Origin: CALJFL01 sp047633055 | GTDB taxonomy: Bacteria > Pseudomonadota > Gammaproteobacteria > Pseudomonadales > Halieaceae | Reading direction: 5' to 3' | DNA: 64,000 nucleotides | Assembly (NCBI GenBank): GCA_047633055.1 | Contig: JBLIEI010000001.1 | Coordinates: 62,001-126,000 of the forward strand | Part shown: in pieces, positions 52,629 through 60,856 of the stretch | Numbering within the stretch: position 1 is the stretch's first letter | Layout of the letters: every line of letters begins with the position of its first letter | Notes under the pieces: generated by a model | Seen by the model: the letters and a program-made list of their open reading frames with translations, nothing else | The model's database searches: none | What the model was told of the DNA's origin: nothing | Position numbers and translations under genes: made by a program

Positions 52629-54020
52629 ATGAGTCTGCTTACGCGCGTATTCTTGACCGGTGCTGACCAGCCGGTTATGGCTGACTCTGTTGCTGTAGAT
52701 AAACTGTTTCACTATCACCGTCGCAATGTCATCGTCTTGATAACACTATGCTATGGTTTGGGCTACGTTTGTCGTTTGGCATTAAACGTGGTTAAAAAAC
52801 CGCTCATGGATGCAGGTATTTTTACTCCCGAGCAGCTAGGCATCATAGGGTCAACCCTGTTGTATGGCTATGCGCTGGGTAAATTTACCAATGGGTTTTT
52901 GGCAGACCATGCCCACGTGGGGCGATTCTTTGCGGTAGGCCTCTTATTGTCTGCTCTGGCGAACTTCGGTATGAGTGGTTCGGAGTTGGTTTGGCTGTCG
53001 GCACTACTTTGGGGGCTCAATGGTTGGTTTCAGGGCTTCGGTGCTCCGTCCTGCTCTGTTTCGCTGGCGGGCTGGTATAGCAATCAAGAGAGAGGGCGCT
53101 ATTACGGAATATGGAGCACGGCTCATTCTATTGGCGAGGGGCTTACTTATCTTGGAATAGCGTGGCTGATAGCCTCGCCGCCCAAGGGGCTGGGTCTTGA
53201 CTGGCAGTGGGGCTTTTGGATTCCGGCAATCATATGCCTATTCGCGGCGTTGTTGATATATAAAATGTTGCCTGATCGTCCCCGTGCTCTTGGATTGCCA
53301 ACGGTAGCTGACTGGCGAAAAGATCACGGCGCAACGCAAGCTGCGGCGGCTCACGGCGACGAATCTATTTGGCGTACGCAGCTGCGAATTCTAACCATCC
53401 CCTCAATTTGGGTACTGGCCATGGCCAGCTCAACGATGTATATCACCCGCTATGCGATCAATAGTTGGGGCAACGTTTATCTGCAAGAAATCCGTGGTTT
53501 CGACCTGTTCGATGCCAATCTATTTATCTTCTTTAACACCGCAGCCGGTATTTTTGGCTGTTTGGCCTACGGCTTTATCTCTGATAAATGGTTTGATGCT
53601 CGCAGGCCACCCAGTAATTTGATGTTCGGCTTAATGGAGTTGTTGCCCTTGTATGTCATTTTTTGGGGGCCAAAGGATCCAATGATTCTCGCTATTGCGC
53701 TGATTGTTTACGGTTTTGGGCTCAGCGGCATCCTCGCATCTCTGGGAGGATTGTTTGCTATTGATATTGCGCCCAAGCGGGTCGCAGGGGCTGCGATGGG
53801 TTTTATTGGTGTATTCAGTTACATAGGTGCAGGAATGCAGGACTATATCAGCGGCAAGCTTATTTCAGATAGTGAGTTAATATTTAACTTTCCGTTAGAC
53901 GACAGAAACGTGCAGGTCTTTTTTTACGACTACACTAATCCAATTTTCTTTTGGGTGGGTGCGTCCGTGGTGTCAATAATCCTCGCTACGAGTTTGTGGA
54001 ACGTGAGGGCATCAGATTAA
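52629..54020 (+). CDS. Organophosphate:phosphate antiporter (GlpT/UhpC-type MFS)
   Basis: A 463-residue MFS protein of the OPA family. LCYGLGYVCRLALNVVKKPL is the family's helix 1 with its substrate-site Arg. GAPSCSVSLAGWYSNQERGR and GWFQGFG fit GlpT/UhpT/UhpC, and about 12 helices are predicted. Such carriers exchange a sugar phosphate for inorganic phosphate. Sitting between a periplasmic phosphatase and a cytoplasmic inositol monophosphatase, it may import inositol (mono)phosphate. A UhpC-like sensor role is an alternative. Confidence 0.85.
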   Translation: MSLLTRVFLTGADQPVMADSVAVDKLFHYHRRNVIVLITLCYGLGYVCRLALNVVKKPLMDAGIFTPEQLGIIGSTLLYGYALGKFTNGFLADHAHVGRFFAVGLLLSALANFGMSGSELVWLSALLWGLNGWFQGFGAPSCSVSLAGWYSNQERGRYYGIWSTAHSIGEGLTYLGIAWLIASPPKGLGLDWQWGFWIPAIICLFAALLIYKMLPDRPRALGLPTVADWRKDHGATQAAAAHGDESIWRTQLRILTIPSIWVLAMASSTMYITRYAINSWGNVYLQEIRGFDLFDANLFIFFNTAAGIFGCLAYGFISDKWFDARRPPSNLMFGLMELLPLYVIFWGPKDPMILAIALIVYGFGLSGILASLGGLFAIDIAPKRVAGAAMGFIGVFSYIGAGMQDYISGKLISDSELIFNFPLDDRNVQVFFYDYTNPIFFWVGASVVSIILATSLWNVRASD

Positions 54021-54024
54021 TACT

Positions 54025-54543
54025 ATGATCAGCCTACGTTTTTTAATTGTTCTGTCACTCCCTTTGTCTGTTGCTTGTTCCACTAAAGAGGCAAACCCCT
54101 ATTGCGACAACCATGGCGCTCTGCATCAGGAGCACTTGGCCATCGTCGCTGACCTTCACGTTCGCTATCTTGCCGATGGCGAAGTCGAAGCCGATTTGAT
54201 TGCGCCACTGTCGGCGTTTAAACGAGCCGGTTCGAGTGATGATGCTTTGTTGGCACAGCAGCTTGTAAATACCGAAGCGATATTTGGCATTGAAGCAGAG
54301 CGAGCCTGTGTTCCGGGCGCCGTCGAATTTAAGTCCGGTGGTGATCAGTTAGCCGTGCACTACAAGCTGAGCTGCGGCGTCGATAATAAACTTGGGGCGG
54401 TGACGGTGCGTATTTTCGATGAGTTTCCTCACTTGCAGGAGGTGGAGGCGCGGATTAATACACCTGTGGTGGAAAAACGCTTTGTGATTAGTCGTCAGTG
54501 CCCCAAGGCTATGTTCGCGGCCAGTGCTATAACGGAGAAATGA
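54025..54543 (+). CDS. ZrgA-like (DUF2796) lipoprotein
   Basis: A 172-residue protein with a lipoprotein signal (LPLSVACST). The mature part has the order seen in DUF2796/ZrgA proteins: an opening HQEHLAIVADLHVRYLADG, LIAPLSAFKRAG, and C-terminal HYKLSCG and VRIFDEFPHLQEVEARI. ZrgA proteins are periplasmic zinc-linked factors. The match is by pattern only. Location between transporter and monophosphatase genes is unusual; since phytate binds zinc tightly, a metal role is a possible but untested link. It overlaps the next gene by 4 bases. Confidence 0.55.
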   Translation: MISLRFLIVLSLPLSVACSTKEANPYCDNHGALHQEHLAIVADLHVRYLADGEVEADLIAPLSAFKRAGSSDDALLAQQLVNTEAIFGIEAERACVPGAVEFKSGGDQLAVHYKLSCGVDNKLGAVTVRIFDEFPHLQEVEARINTPVVEKRFVISRQCPKAMFAASAITEK

Positions 54544-55340
54544 GTATGACGGAACAAGATTTGGATAAACGCCTAAAGTTCACTTGTGATCTAGCGCGTC
54601 GAGCGGGTGCGTTTGCACTAGGGCATTTTCAAAACCTGAGCGCCCTCCACATCCAATCCAAAGGTGTACAAGATATGGCCACCGAGGCCGATGTGGATAC
54701 AGAGACCATGATTCGCCAAGCGTTGAGCGACGAGTATCCGCAGGACAACTTCCTGGGTGAGGAGAGCTGTGAAGATTTTAAGCCCGAGCGGGGGCAGGGC
54801 AACTGGGTGGTTGATCCTATCGATGGCACCCAGCCTTTTATTAGTGGCATCCCCAGCTGGTGCATTGCCATAGCCTACGTAGCCGATGATCAAACGCTGG
54901 TCGCGGTGGTCTTCGATCCCAACCAGGATGAAATGTATGCCGCCCGCTTGGGTGGAGGGGCTACCCTGAACGGTGTGAGTTGCTCGGCCACCACGGTATC
55001 TTCCCTAGCCGATGGTCTCGTGGGGATTGGCTATTCCAAGCGGGTCTCACCCGAGGCAATGCTTGAACCAATGGCCCGTTTGTTAACGGCTGACGGCATG
55101 TTTCATCGCTGCGGTAGCGGGGCATTGAGCCTTGCATATGTTGCCGCTGGGCGTTTGGCCGGTTACTTCGAACCTCATATGAACGCCTGGGACACTGTTG
55201 CTGGCTTGCTGTTGGTCACTGAAGCAGGCGGAAGTTGTTGCGATTTTATGGGCGACCCAAATGCTTTGGAGAAGGGCGGAGAAGTATTGGCAGCAGGCGC
55301 GAATCTATATCCGGCCCTGGAGCGGGCCATTCGGGGCTAG
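54540..55340 (+). CDS. Inositol monophosphatase family protein
   Basis: A 266-residue member of the IMPase superfamily, cytoplasmic and Mg2+-dependent. Metal ligands are in GEES (73-76) and DPIDGT (92-97), with a third Asp in NAWDTVAG near 207. The superfamily also includes histidinol-phosphate and other phosphatases, but the flanking inositol genes support hydrolysis of inositol monophosphate to inositol. It closes the rightward locus and starts inside the stop of the preceding gene. Confidence 0.88.
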   Translation: MSMTEQDLDKRLKFTCDLARRAGAFALGHFQNLSALHIQSKGVQDMATEADVDTETMIRQALSDEYPQDNFLGEESCEDFKPERGQGNWVVDPIDGTQPFISGIPSWCIAIAYVADDQTLVAVVFDPNQDEMYAARLGGGATLNGVSCSATTVSSLADGLVGIGYSKRVSPEAMLEPMARLLTADGMFHRCGSGALSLAYVAAGRLAGYFEPHMNAWDTVAGLLLVTEAGGSCCDFMGDPNALEKGGEVLAAGANLYPALERAIRG

Positions 55341-55444
55341 GTAGGCGAGCTCCGGCTGGGGCTAGATAAAGTAAAATTAATCTAGCGTTCACAGGGTATT
55401 GAGGACTGATAGCGTAACGTGTGGGTATCAAAAGAGCAGGAACA

Positions 55445-56017
55445 ATGGATATGAAATATCACATTACTATTTTTTCTTCACTGATATCGCTAATGGTGGG
55501 CAGTGCTGTCTTGGCCGGCAACGATCAAGAGGAGCTCGATTTGGGTCTCTATGCCATCGGTCAGTCTGGGTTATCTGTGAGTAAAGCGCTGGCACAGGTA
55601 GAGGCGGAAGTGCCTGGTATTGTCTACGAATATGAACTTGATGAAGGTGAGGATGGTCTCGTGCACGAGTTCGACGTGGTAGACCTCAAACGCGAAAGAA
55701 AGATAAAAGCTAGCGTGAATATAGAGACTGGAGAATTGACTGTTGAGGAAGAGCGCTATGACTTTGGCTGGTTTGTGAAAGACGATGAAGACGCGGTCAC
55801 TGCGCTGGCATTGCAAGATGCCCAGTTTTCTCTCGGCGAAGCGATAGCAGTGCAGCCGCTAATGGACGGGCAACTGCTATTGGAGATAGAGTTGGAAGAG
55901 AAGCAGGGATTGCGATACTTTGAATTCGAAGCCTTAGCTGCAGATGGAGAAATAGAGTGGTTAATCGACATACAAGGCAAACAGATTATTCCAACACTCA
56001 CTCGGCATGTTGAATGA
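55445..56017 (+). CDS. Secreted PepSY-domain protein
   Basis: A 190-residue exported, strongly acidic protein. A signal peptide ends near SAVLA; two PepSY-like units follow (SVSKALAQVEAEVPGIVYEY with VHEFDVVDLKRERKIKASVN in parts: GLVHEFDVVD, and SLGEAIAVQPLMDGQLLLEI with RYFEFEALAADG). The stop overlaps the response-regulator start by 4 bases, an arrangement often seen with PhoQ/QseC-like sensors, where the PepSY protein probably modulates the kinase. ATG 55445 after AGGAACA is chosen; an upstream start at 55421 exists. Confidence 0.8.
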   Translation: MDMKYHITIFSSLISLMVGSAVLAGNDQEELDLGLYAIGQSGLSVSKALAQVEAEVPGIVYEYELDEGEDGLVHEFDVVDLKRERKIKASVNIETGELTVEEERYDFGWFVKDDEDAVTALALQDAQFSLGEAIAVQPLMDGQLLLEIELEEKQGLRYFEFEALAADGEIEWLIDIQGKQIIPTLTRHVE

Positions 56018-56691
56018 AAATACTGGTTGTCGAAGACGATGACACGACCTTGGAGTACCTGAAGAAGGGACTGCAAGAGAATGGCTATACTGTAGACGTT
56101 GCCCAGACTGGACCAGATGGCTTGTTCCTTGCAACCAGTGAAAGCTACGCCCTCATTCTTTTGGATAGAATGCTACCGCAACTAGACGGCCTGGCTGTAC
56201 TGGCAGCCCTGCGCGCTGCCGGAGATTCTACCCCAGTCATTATATTGAGTGCCCTAGGGCAGGTAGACGAGCGTATTGAAGGGTTGTCCGCAGGTGGCGA
56301 TGACTACCTGACCAAGCCTTTTTCATTTGCCGAATTGTTGATTAGAGTGAACAAGCTAATCGCCCGTTCTTCGGGGACAGGCGAGCAGCGCACCCAGCTA
56401 GACGTGGCCGATTTGTCCATGGACCTTCTCGGTCATAGGGTTTTTCGGGCTGGTAGCGAAATAAAGTTGCAAGCTAAAGAGTATCAGCTCCTGCGCTTTT
56501 TACTGGAACACCTAGGCCAGGTTGTGTCACGGACATTGCTGTTTGAGTCTGTCTGGGACTATCACTTTGACCCTAAGACCAATGTGATCGATGTCCATAT
56601 CGCAAATTTGAGGAAGAAATTGGAGTCAAATGATCAAAGCCAGTTAATCCATACAGTACGTGGAGCGGGCTATGTGGTTAGAGAATCTTAG
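56014..56691 (+). CDS. OmpR/PhoB-type response regulator
   Basis: A 225-residue two-domain regulator. The receiver has acidic pocket EDD (7-9), phospho-acceptor Asp51 in LLDRMLPQLDG, and Lys in LTKPFSFAEL; the C-terminal winged helix (about 130-222) ends IHTVRGAGYVVRES. The gene overlaps both the PepSY gene (4 bases) and the kinase gene (20 bases). Its targets are unknown; the phytate locus and TRAP operon on either side are candidates. Confidence 0.95.
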   Translation: MKILVVEDDDTTLEYLKKGLQENGYTVDVAQTGPDGLFLATSESYALILLDRMLPQLDGLAVLAALRAAGDSTPVIILSALGQVDERIEGLSAGGDDYLTKPFSFAELLIRVNKLIARSSGTGEQRTQLDVADLSMDLLGHRVFRAGSEIKLQAKEYQLLRFLLEHLGQVVSRTLLFESVWDYHFDPKTNVIDVHIANLRKKLESNDQSQLIHTVRGAGYVVRES

Positions 56692-58021
56692 GGTTTTTTC
56701 CCGTACCTCTATATGGCGTTTCACCTTAATATTCACGCTGATTGTTTTGTCGGTAACTCTGGCGGTACTGGCAATCGTATATCACACGACGCTGAATGAG
56801 CCTAGGCGTCAAATGGAGGCCTCTCTGCTGGTAGCCGCTCAAGCCTATCGAGATTTGTCGACCAGCACGTCAATGACGGCTGAAAGCTTTATCGAGATTG
56901 TAGATACCAGAACTCGCAATTCTGCTTCCTTGATTCTCAGTCTAGATGCCAAAGGAAAAGTGGGCGGTAATCTTACTGTTGTACCTCAGGATCTGGCTGA
57001 GTTTCCCGATATAGACAATTTCCCGGTCGCCGTTACCGATCCCAGCGGAAACCCGACGGTCATGCTTGCTGCGGGTACTCGTTTCTCCACCCAATTTGGC
57101 GATCTAGTGGTAGGAATTTTTTCCGGTGACTATCAAGCTCGCCGGCAAAACTTTATCAGCGCATCGATATTAGCATTGGTTGTATCCCTTGTTTTAACAA
57201 TGCTCGCCGGACTAGTGTTCAACTGGCGGGTATTGAGACGCTTGCGCGTCATGGGTGAATTTTCGGCCACGGTAAAGTCGGGTGGCCTGAGCGCGAGATT
57301 ACCGATCACACCGCGCGGCGATGAGTATGATGTTATCTCCACTCAAATAAATAGTATGCTCAACCAAATTGACGAATTGGTGCAGTCGGTTGCAGCGGTA
57401 ACAGACAATATTGCTCATGATTTGCGAACTCCCCTTTCTCGTATACGCCTTCGATTGGAAGACTCGATGGCGCAGGGGGGTGTTTCGAGTGACGTATACG
57501 GAGCTCTGCTTCAGGATCTGGACCAACTCATTGAGACATTTGAATCTATGCTTGAGCTGTCTCGCTTGGAGCGTGGTGTGACACCGCGCGTTAAGAAAGT
57601 CTGTGACCTCAGTGCTGTTCTGGAGGATATTCACGGTCTATTTTTGCCGATGGCAGAAGCCGAATATATTGCACTGGAGCTGAGTCTCGAAGGACCTTTG
57701 CTAGTTAATGGTGACAAGAACTTACTGTTTCGCGCATTTTATAACCTGGTGGAGAACGCACTGAAGTACGCGGCCTGTGGTGATACAGTTAGCCTAGTAT
57801 TGAAAGATCGAACGGTTTGCGTGCAGGACAATGGGCCCGGAATTCCCGAGCAAGATAGAGAGAAAGTGTTTCAGCGCCTGTATCGCCTCGATGCGAGTAG
57901 AAACAAACCCGGCTCTGGTCTGGGTCTGTCAATTGTTCGCGCGATTATCGACCTACACGAGGCTAGCATTGAGCTGGAGTCTAATCACCCCGGGCTGCGA
58001 GTAACGCTGGAGTTTCCTTGA
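56672..58021 (+). CDS. Membrane sensor histidine kinase
   Basis: A 449-residue kinase. Helix 1 (about 15-37), a periplasmic sensor of about 120 residues, helix 2 (about 162-184), HAMP, H-box with His249 (DNIAHDLRTPLSRIR), N-box (FYNLVENALKYA), G1 (DNGPGI) and G2 (GSGLGLSIV) are all intact. ATG 56672 is preferred; GTG 56660 is possible. The ligand is unknown. It is the partner of the preceding regulator, and the TRAP operon follows 80 bases on. Confidence 0.94.
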   Translation: MWLENLRVFSRTSIWRFTLIFTLIVLSVTLAVLAIVYHTTLNEPRRQMEASLLVAAQAYRDLSTSTSMTAESFIEIVDTRTRNSASLILSLDAKGKVGGNLTVVPQDLAEFPDIDNFPVAVTDPSGNPTVMLAAGTRFSTQFGDLVVGIFSGDYQARRQNFISASILALVVSLVLTMLAGLVFNWRVLRRLRVMGEFSATVKSGGLSARLPITPRGDEYDVISTQINSMLNQIDELVQSVAAVTDNIAHDLRTPLSRIRLRLEDSMAQGGVSSDVYGALLQDLDQLIETFESMLELSRLERGVTPRVKKVCDLSAVLEDIHGLFLPMAEAEYIALELSLEGPLLVNGDKNLLFRAFYNLVENALKYAACGDTVSLVLKDRTVCVQDNGPGIPEQDREKVFQRLYRLDASRNKPGSGLGLSIVRAIIDLHEASIELESNHPGLRVTLEFP

Positions 58022-58101
58022 TGATTGAGTCGATCGGAGCAGTGGTTGGCGTTGCAGTCACGAGCATCTTATCCGCTATACCTTCTGGAATCCTAGGCAC
58101 G

Positions 58102-59112
58102 ATGCGTAGTAAGTTGAAGTTGCGTCTGTTGCTAATGTCATTTTTTGCAGTGATTCTTCTGGCAGCTTGTGGCAAATCACAGGAATCCCATTTGTTCCGC
58201 TACGGCCATTCGCAGTCACCTGCGTCAACGCGTAGCTCCTCGATGGTGTACTTCGCAGAACAGCTTCAGGCCCGCAGCAACGGCAGGATCACAGTTGAAA
58301 ATTATTTCTCCGGAGTACTCGGCAACGAACGTGAAATGATGGATATGGTTGCTACTGGCGTGCTGCAAGGAACACGTGGCGGCCTGTTTGCCGATGCGAA
58401 CCCCAAGTACTCGATTTTTATGTTGCCGTTCCTGGTCGAGAACTGGGATCAGGCAGAACGTCTTGTCAATAGTACGCTAACCGATGAGATAAACTCCGCA
58501 GCGCGAGTCAATGGTTTTCACGTGCCCGCGACGGGGATCAGTCAGGGATTTCGAGCGCACACGAACAATGTGCGGCCCATTCGCACTCCGGCGGATTTTA
58601 CCGATCTGAAAATGCGAGTCCCGCCTCAGGAAGTCTATGTGCTTACTGCGCAAGTGTTTGGCGCAAGCCCGCAAGAGATGCCCGCATCCGAGATTTACGG
58701 CGCGTTACGAACAGGAGTCCTGGATGGCCAAGACAATCCTCCAGCGAATATTTGGGACTACCACATTTTCGAAGTGCAGAAATATATGACGGTGACACAT
58801 TATTCCACCGGACCCGATCCGTTCATTGTAGATCTCGACTGGTACACGACATTGCCTGACGATCTCAGGAAACTCTTCGACGAGGTAGCCCGCGAAACGA
58901 TGTTGTATTCCGACAAGCTCAATCGAGTGGCTGAACAGGAAATGATCACGAAACTCGAAGCTGTACTCGAGGTGAACTACCTGACGAGTGAGGAGCTCCA
59001 ACCCTTTCAGGTACTGGCGGCTGGGGTGCATGAACACTTTGTAGAGCAAGGCAGAATCAGCAAGGCCGAGATCCAACGTGCACGCCGTATTGCAAGCGGA
59101 GAGGAGCAATGA
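58102..59112 (+). CDS. dctP: TRAP transporter substrate-binding protein (DctP family), lipoprotein
   Basis: A 336-residue extracytoplasmic solute receptor. A lipoprotein signal ends at LLAAC (followed by GKSQ). TVENYFSGVLGNEREMMDMV, the Arg-bearing LKMRVPPQEVY segment that usually binds the substrate carboxylate, and GVLDGQDNPPANIWDY are DctP family features. The frame opens 84 bases earlier, overlapping the kinase gene; Met at 58102 gives a clean signal peptide. It overlaps dctQ by 4 bases. Cargo is a carboxylate, identity unknown. Confidence 0.92.
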   Translation: MRSKLKLRLLLMSFFAVILLAACGKSQESHLFRYGHSQSPASTRSSSMVYFAEQLQARSNGRITVENYFSGVLGNEREMMDMVATGVLQGTRGGLFADANPKYSIFMLPFLVENWDQAERLVNSTLTDEINSAARVNGFHVPATGISQGFRAHTNNVRPIRTPADFTDLKMRVPPQEVYVLTAQVFGASPQEMPASEIYGALRTGVLDGQDNPPANIWDYHIFEVQKYMTVTHYSTGPDPFIVDLDWYTTLPDDLRKLFDEVARETMLYSDKLNRVAEQEMITKLEAVLEVNYLTSEELQPFQVLAAGVHEHFVEQGRISKAEIQRARRIASGEEQ

Positions 59113-59561
59113 AAAGTACACTGCCTGGATTGACCCGAGTCCTCGAGCAGCTGCTGGCCATTGTGTTGTTCGGCATGTTTGCCTTGGTAACCATTCTTGT
59201 TGTTCTGCGGTATGTGTTTGCGACAACGATCATAGGCGGCAACGAAGCGACCGTGATTGCCTTTATTTTTACGACTGCCATTGGCGCGAGCGTCGCCATC
59301 GCAAGAGACGAGCATATTGCGATAGATTACTTCGTATTGAAGCTGCCGAAAGCATTACAGCGGAAAATTTCGGTACTGCGGTTGTTGCTCCTCATCCTTA
59401 TAAACGCAGCGATTTTGCTGTACGCCTTTGATTGGATTGAGCGCACCGGCGGCTTTCTGATGCCTACGCTGGGCGTGCCACAAATCTTAGCTCAGATAAG
59501 TGTGCCGATAGGGTGTGTACTGAGTATTGTCTATTGCGTCGCAAGGATTTTCCAGCGGTGA
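59109..59561 (+). CDS. dctQ: TRAP transporter small permease (DctQ)
   Basis: A 150-residue four-helix small membrane subunit of a TRAP transporter (helices about 14-34, 48-68, 87-107, 122-145). FATTIIGGNEATVIAFIFTT and ARDEHIAIDYF match the DctQ pattern. It overlaps dctP and dctM by 4 bases each. Confidence 0.9.
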   Translation: MKSTLPGLTRVLEQLLAIVLFGMFALVTILVVLRYVFATTIIGGNEATVIAFIFTTAIGASVAIARDEHIAIDYFVLKLPKALQRKISVLRLLLLILINAAILLYAFDWIERTGGFLMPTLGVPQILAQISVPIGCVLSIVYCVARIFQR

Positions 59562-60835
59562 TTATTCTATTCGGCACTTTGGTCGTATTCCTTGGGATTG
59601 GTGTGCCGATTGCCTACGCACTCGGGCTCTCCAGTCTCGCGTATTTTTTGTTCGTGTCTCCGGAACTTATGATCGTCATGCCACAACGCGTATTCTCAGG
59701 CATGAACAACTACGCACTGATTTCCTTACCGCTGTTTATTCTAATGGGTCAGGTAATGAATTCCAGCGGCATTACTGCTCGACTAATCGATATGTCGATG
59801 CTGCTGCTGGGTCGGCTACGTGGTGGCCTCGGGCTCGTCAATATCACCGCGAGTATGATCTTCGGCGGGATATCAGGGTCATCAACTTCAGACACAGCAT
59901 CAATAGGCGCGGTGATGATTCCGGAAATGAAAAAACGCGGCTACTCGCCAGCGTTCGCAACCGGTATTACCGTCGCGTCATCGACGATGGGGATGATAAT
60001 TCCACCCAGTGTGCCGATTGTGTTGTATGCCATCGTTGCTCAGGAGTCTGTTGGCCGATTGTTTCTGGGTGGCTTGGTGCCAGGCTTGATGATCGGGCTG
60101 TTACAGCTCGGGATTATGTTTTCGATTGCTTACAAGCGAAAGTATCCACGTGCCGAGCGAGTCGCGCACGATGGGCCACGGCTGCCCCGATACTTTGGGT
60201 CGTTAGTCATACTGACCATGCCCGTGGCGGTTGTAGGGTCCGTCGTGCTTGGAATTGCGACGGCGACGGAGTCGGCGGCAATCGGCGTCACGTTTGCCAT
60301 GTTGGTTGGACTGATTATGGGCGGACGCAGCTGGATTGAAACTGTCCCCGAGTCGCTGCAGGCAGCTGTGCTCATGAGCGCGAGAATCATGATGATCATT
60401 GCGTTTTCACAGTTATTCGTCTGGATTCTTGTGCTTGAAGGAATCCCGTCGCAAATAGCAGGGTTGGTGGTTGGGCTAGATTTGGGCCCTGTAGCCGTGC
60501 TGTTATTGATCAGTGTTTTCGTATTGTTGCTGGGCACGTTCATCGATGTCAGTCCGGCGATTCTTTTGCTCACACCCACGTTATTGCCAGCTGCACAAGC
60601 GGCCGGCGTGAGCTCTATTCAATTTGGCGTGGTGTTGATCTCTGGTTTAGCGATTGGTGCTTGTACGCCACCAGTTGGTAACTGCCTGAATGTTGGAGCG
60701 GCAATTTCAAGACTGGGCATAGGCCAGATATTTATAGGTGCCGCCCCGTTTCTGTTCGCTAACGTCGTTATATTAATATTGATTTGTGTATTTCCAGCGT
60801 TGGTACTTTGGGTGCCGACATGGTGGATGGGTTAA
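59558..60835 (+). CDS. dctM: TRAP transporter large permease (DctM)
   Basis: A 425-residue transport subunit with about 12 helices. ISGSSTSDTASIGAVMIPEM, IIPPSVPIVLYAIVA and GACTPPVGNCLNVGA are hallmark DctM motifs including the Na+ sites. It starts with GTG overlapping the dctQ stop. Na+-driven uptake matches the sodium economy implied by Na+-NQR. The next gene follows by 21 bases. Confidence 0.94.
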   Translation: MIILFGTLVVFLGIGVPIAYALGLSSLAYFLFVSPELMIVMPQRVFSGMNNYALISLPLFILMGQVMNSSGITARLIDMSMLLLGRLRGGLGLVNITASMIFGGISGSSTSDTASIGAVMIPEMKKRGYSPAFATGITVASSTMGMIIPPSVPIVLYAIVAQESVGRLFLGGLVPGLMIGLLQLGIMFSIAYKRKYPRAERVAHDGPRLPRYFGSLVILTMPVAVVGSVVLGIATATESAAIGVTFAMLVGLIMGGRSWIETVPESLQAAVLMSARIMMIIAFSQLFVWILVLEGIPSQIAGLVVGLDLGPVAVLLLISVFVLLLGTFIDVSPAILLLTPTLLPAAQAAGVSSIQFGVVLISGLAIGACTPPVGNCLNVGAAISRLGIGQIFIGAAPFLFANVVILILICVFPALVLWVPTWWMG

Positions 60836-60856
60836 AACGTAGATGAGGATTGTATT

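Noticed and set aside
55326..55358. Hairpin-like AGCTCC/GGGGCT after the IMPase gene as a terminator
   Set aside because: The stem is only six pairs with a G-T pair and no T run follows, so it is too weak to call.
59527..60339. 270-codon frame overlapping dctM
   Set aside because: It is rich in Arg, His, Cys and Asp, has no family resemblance, and lies wholly within the well-supported dctM gene in another frame.
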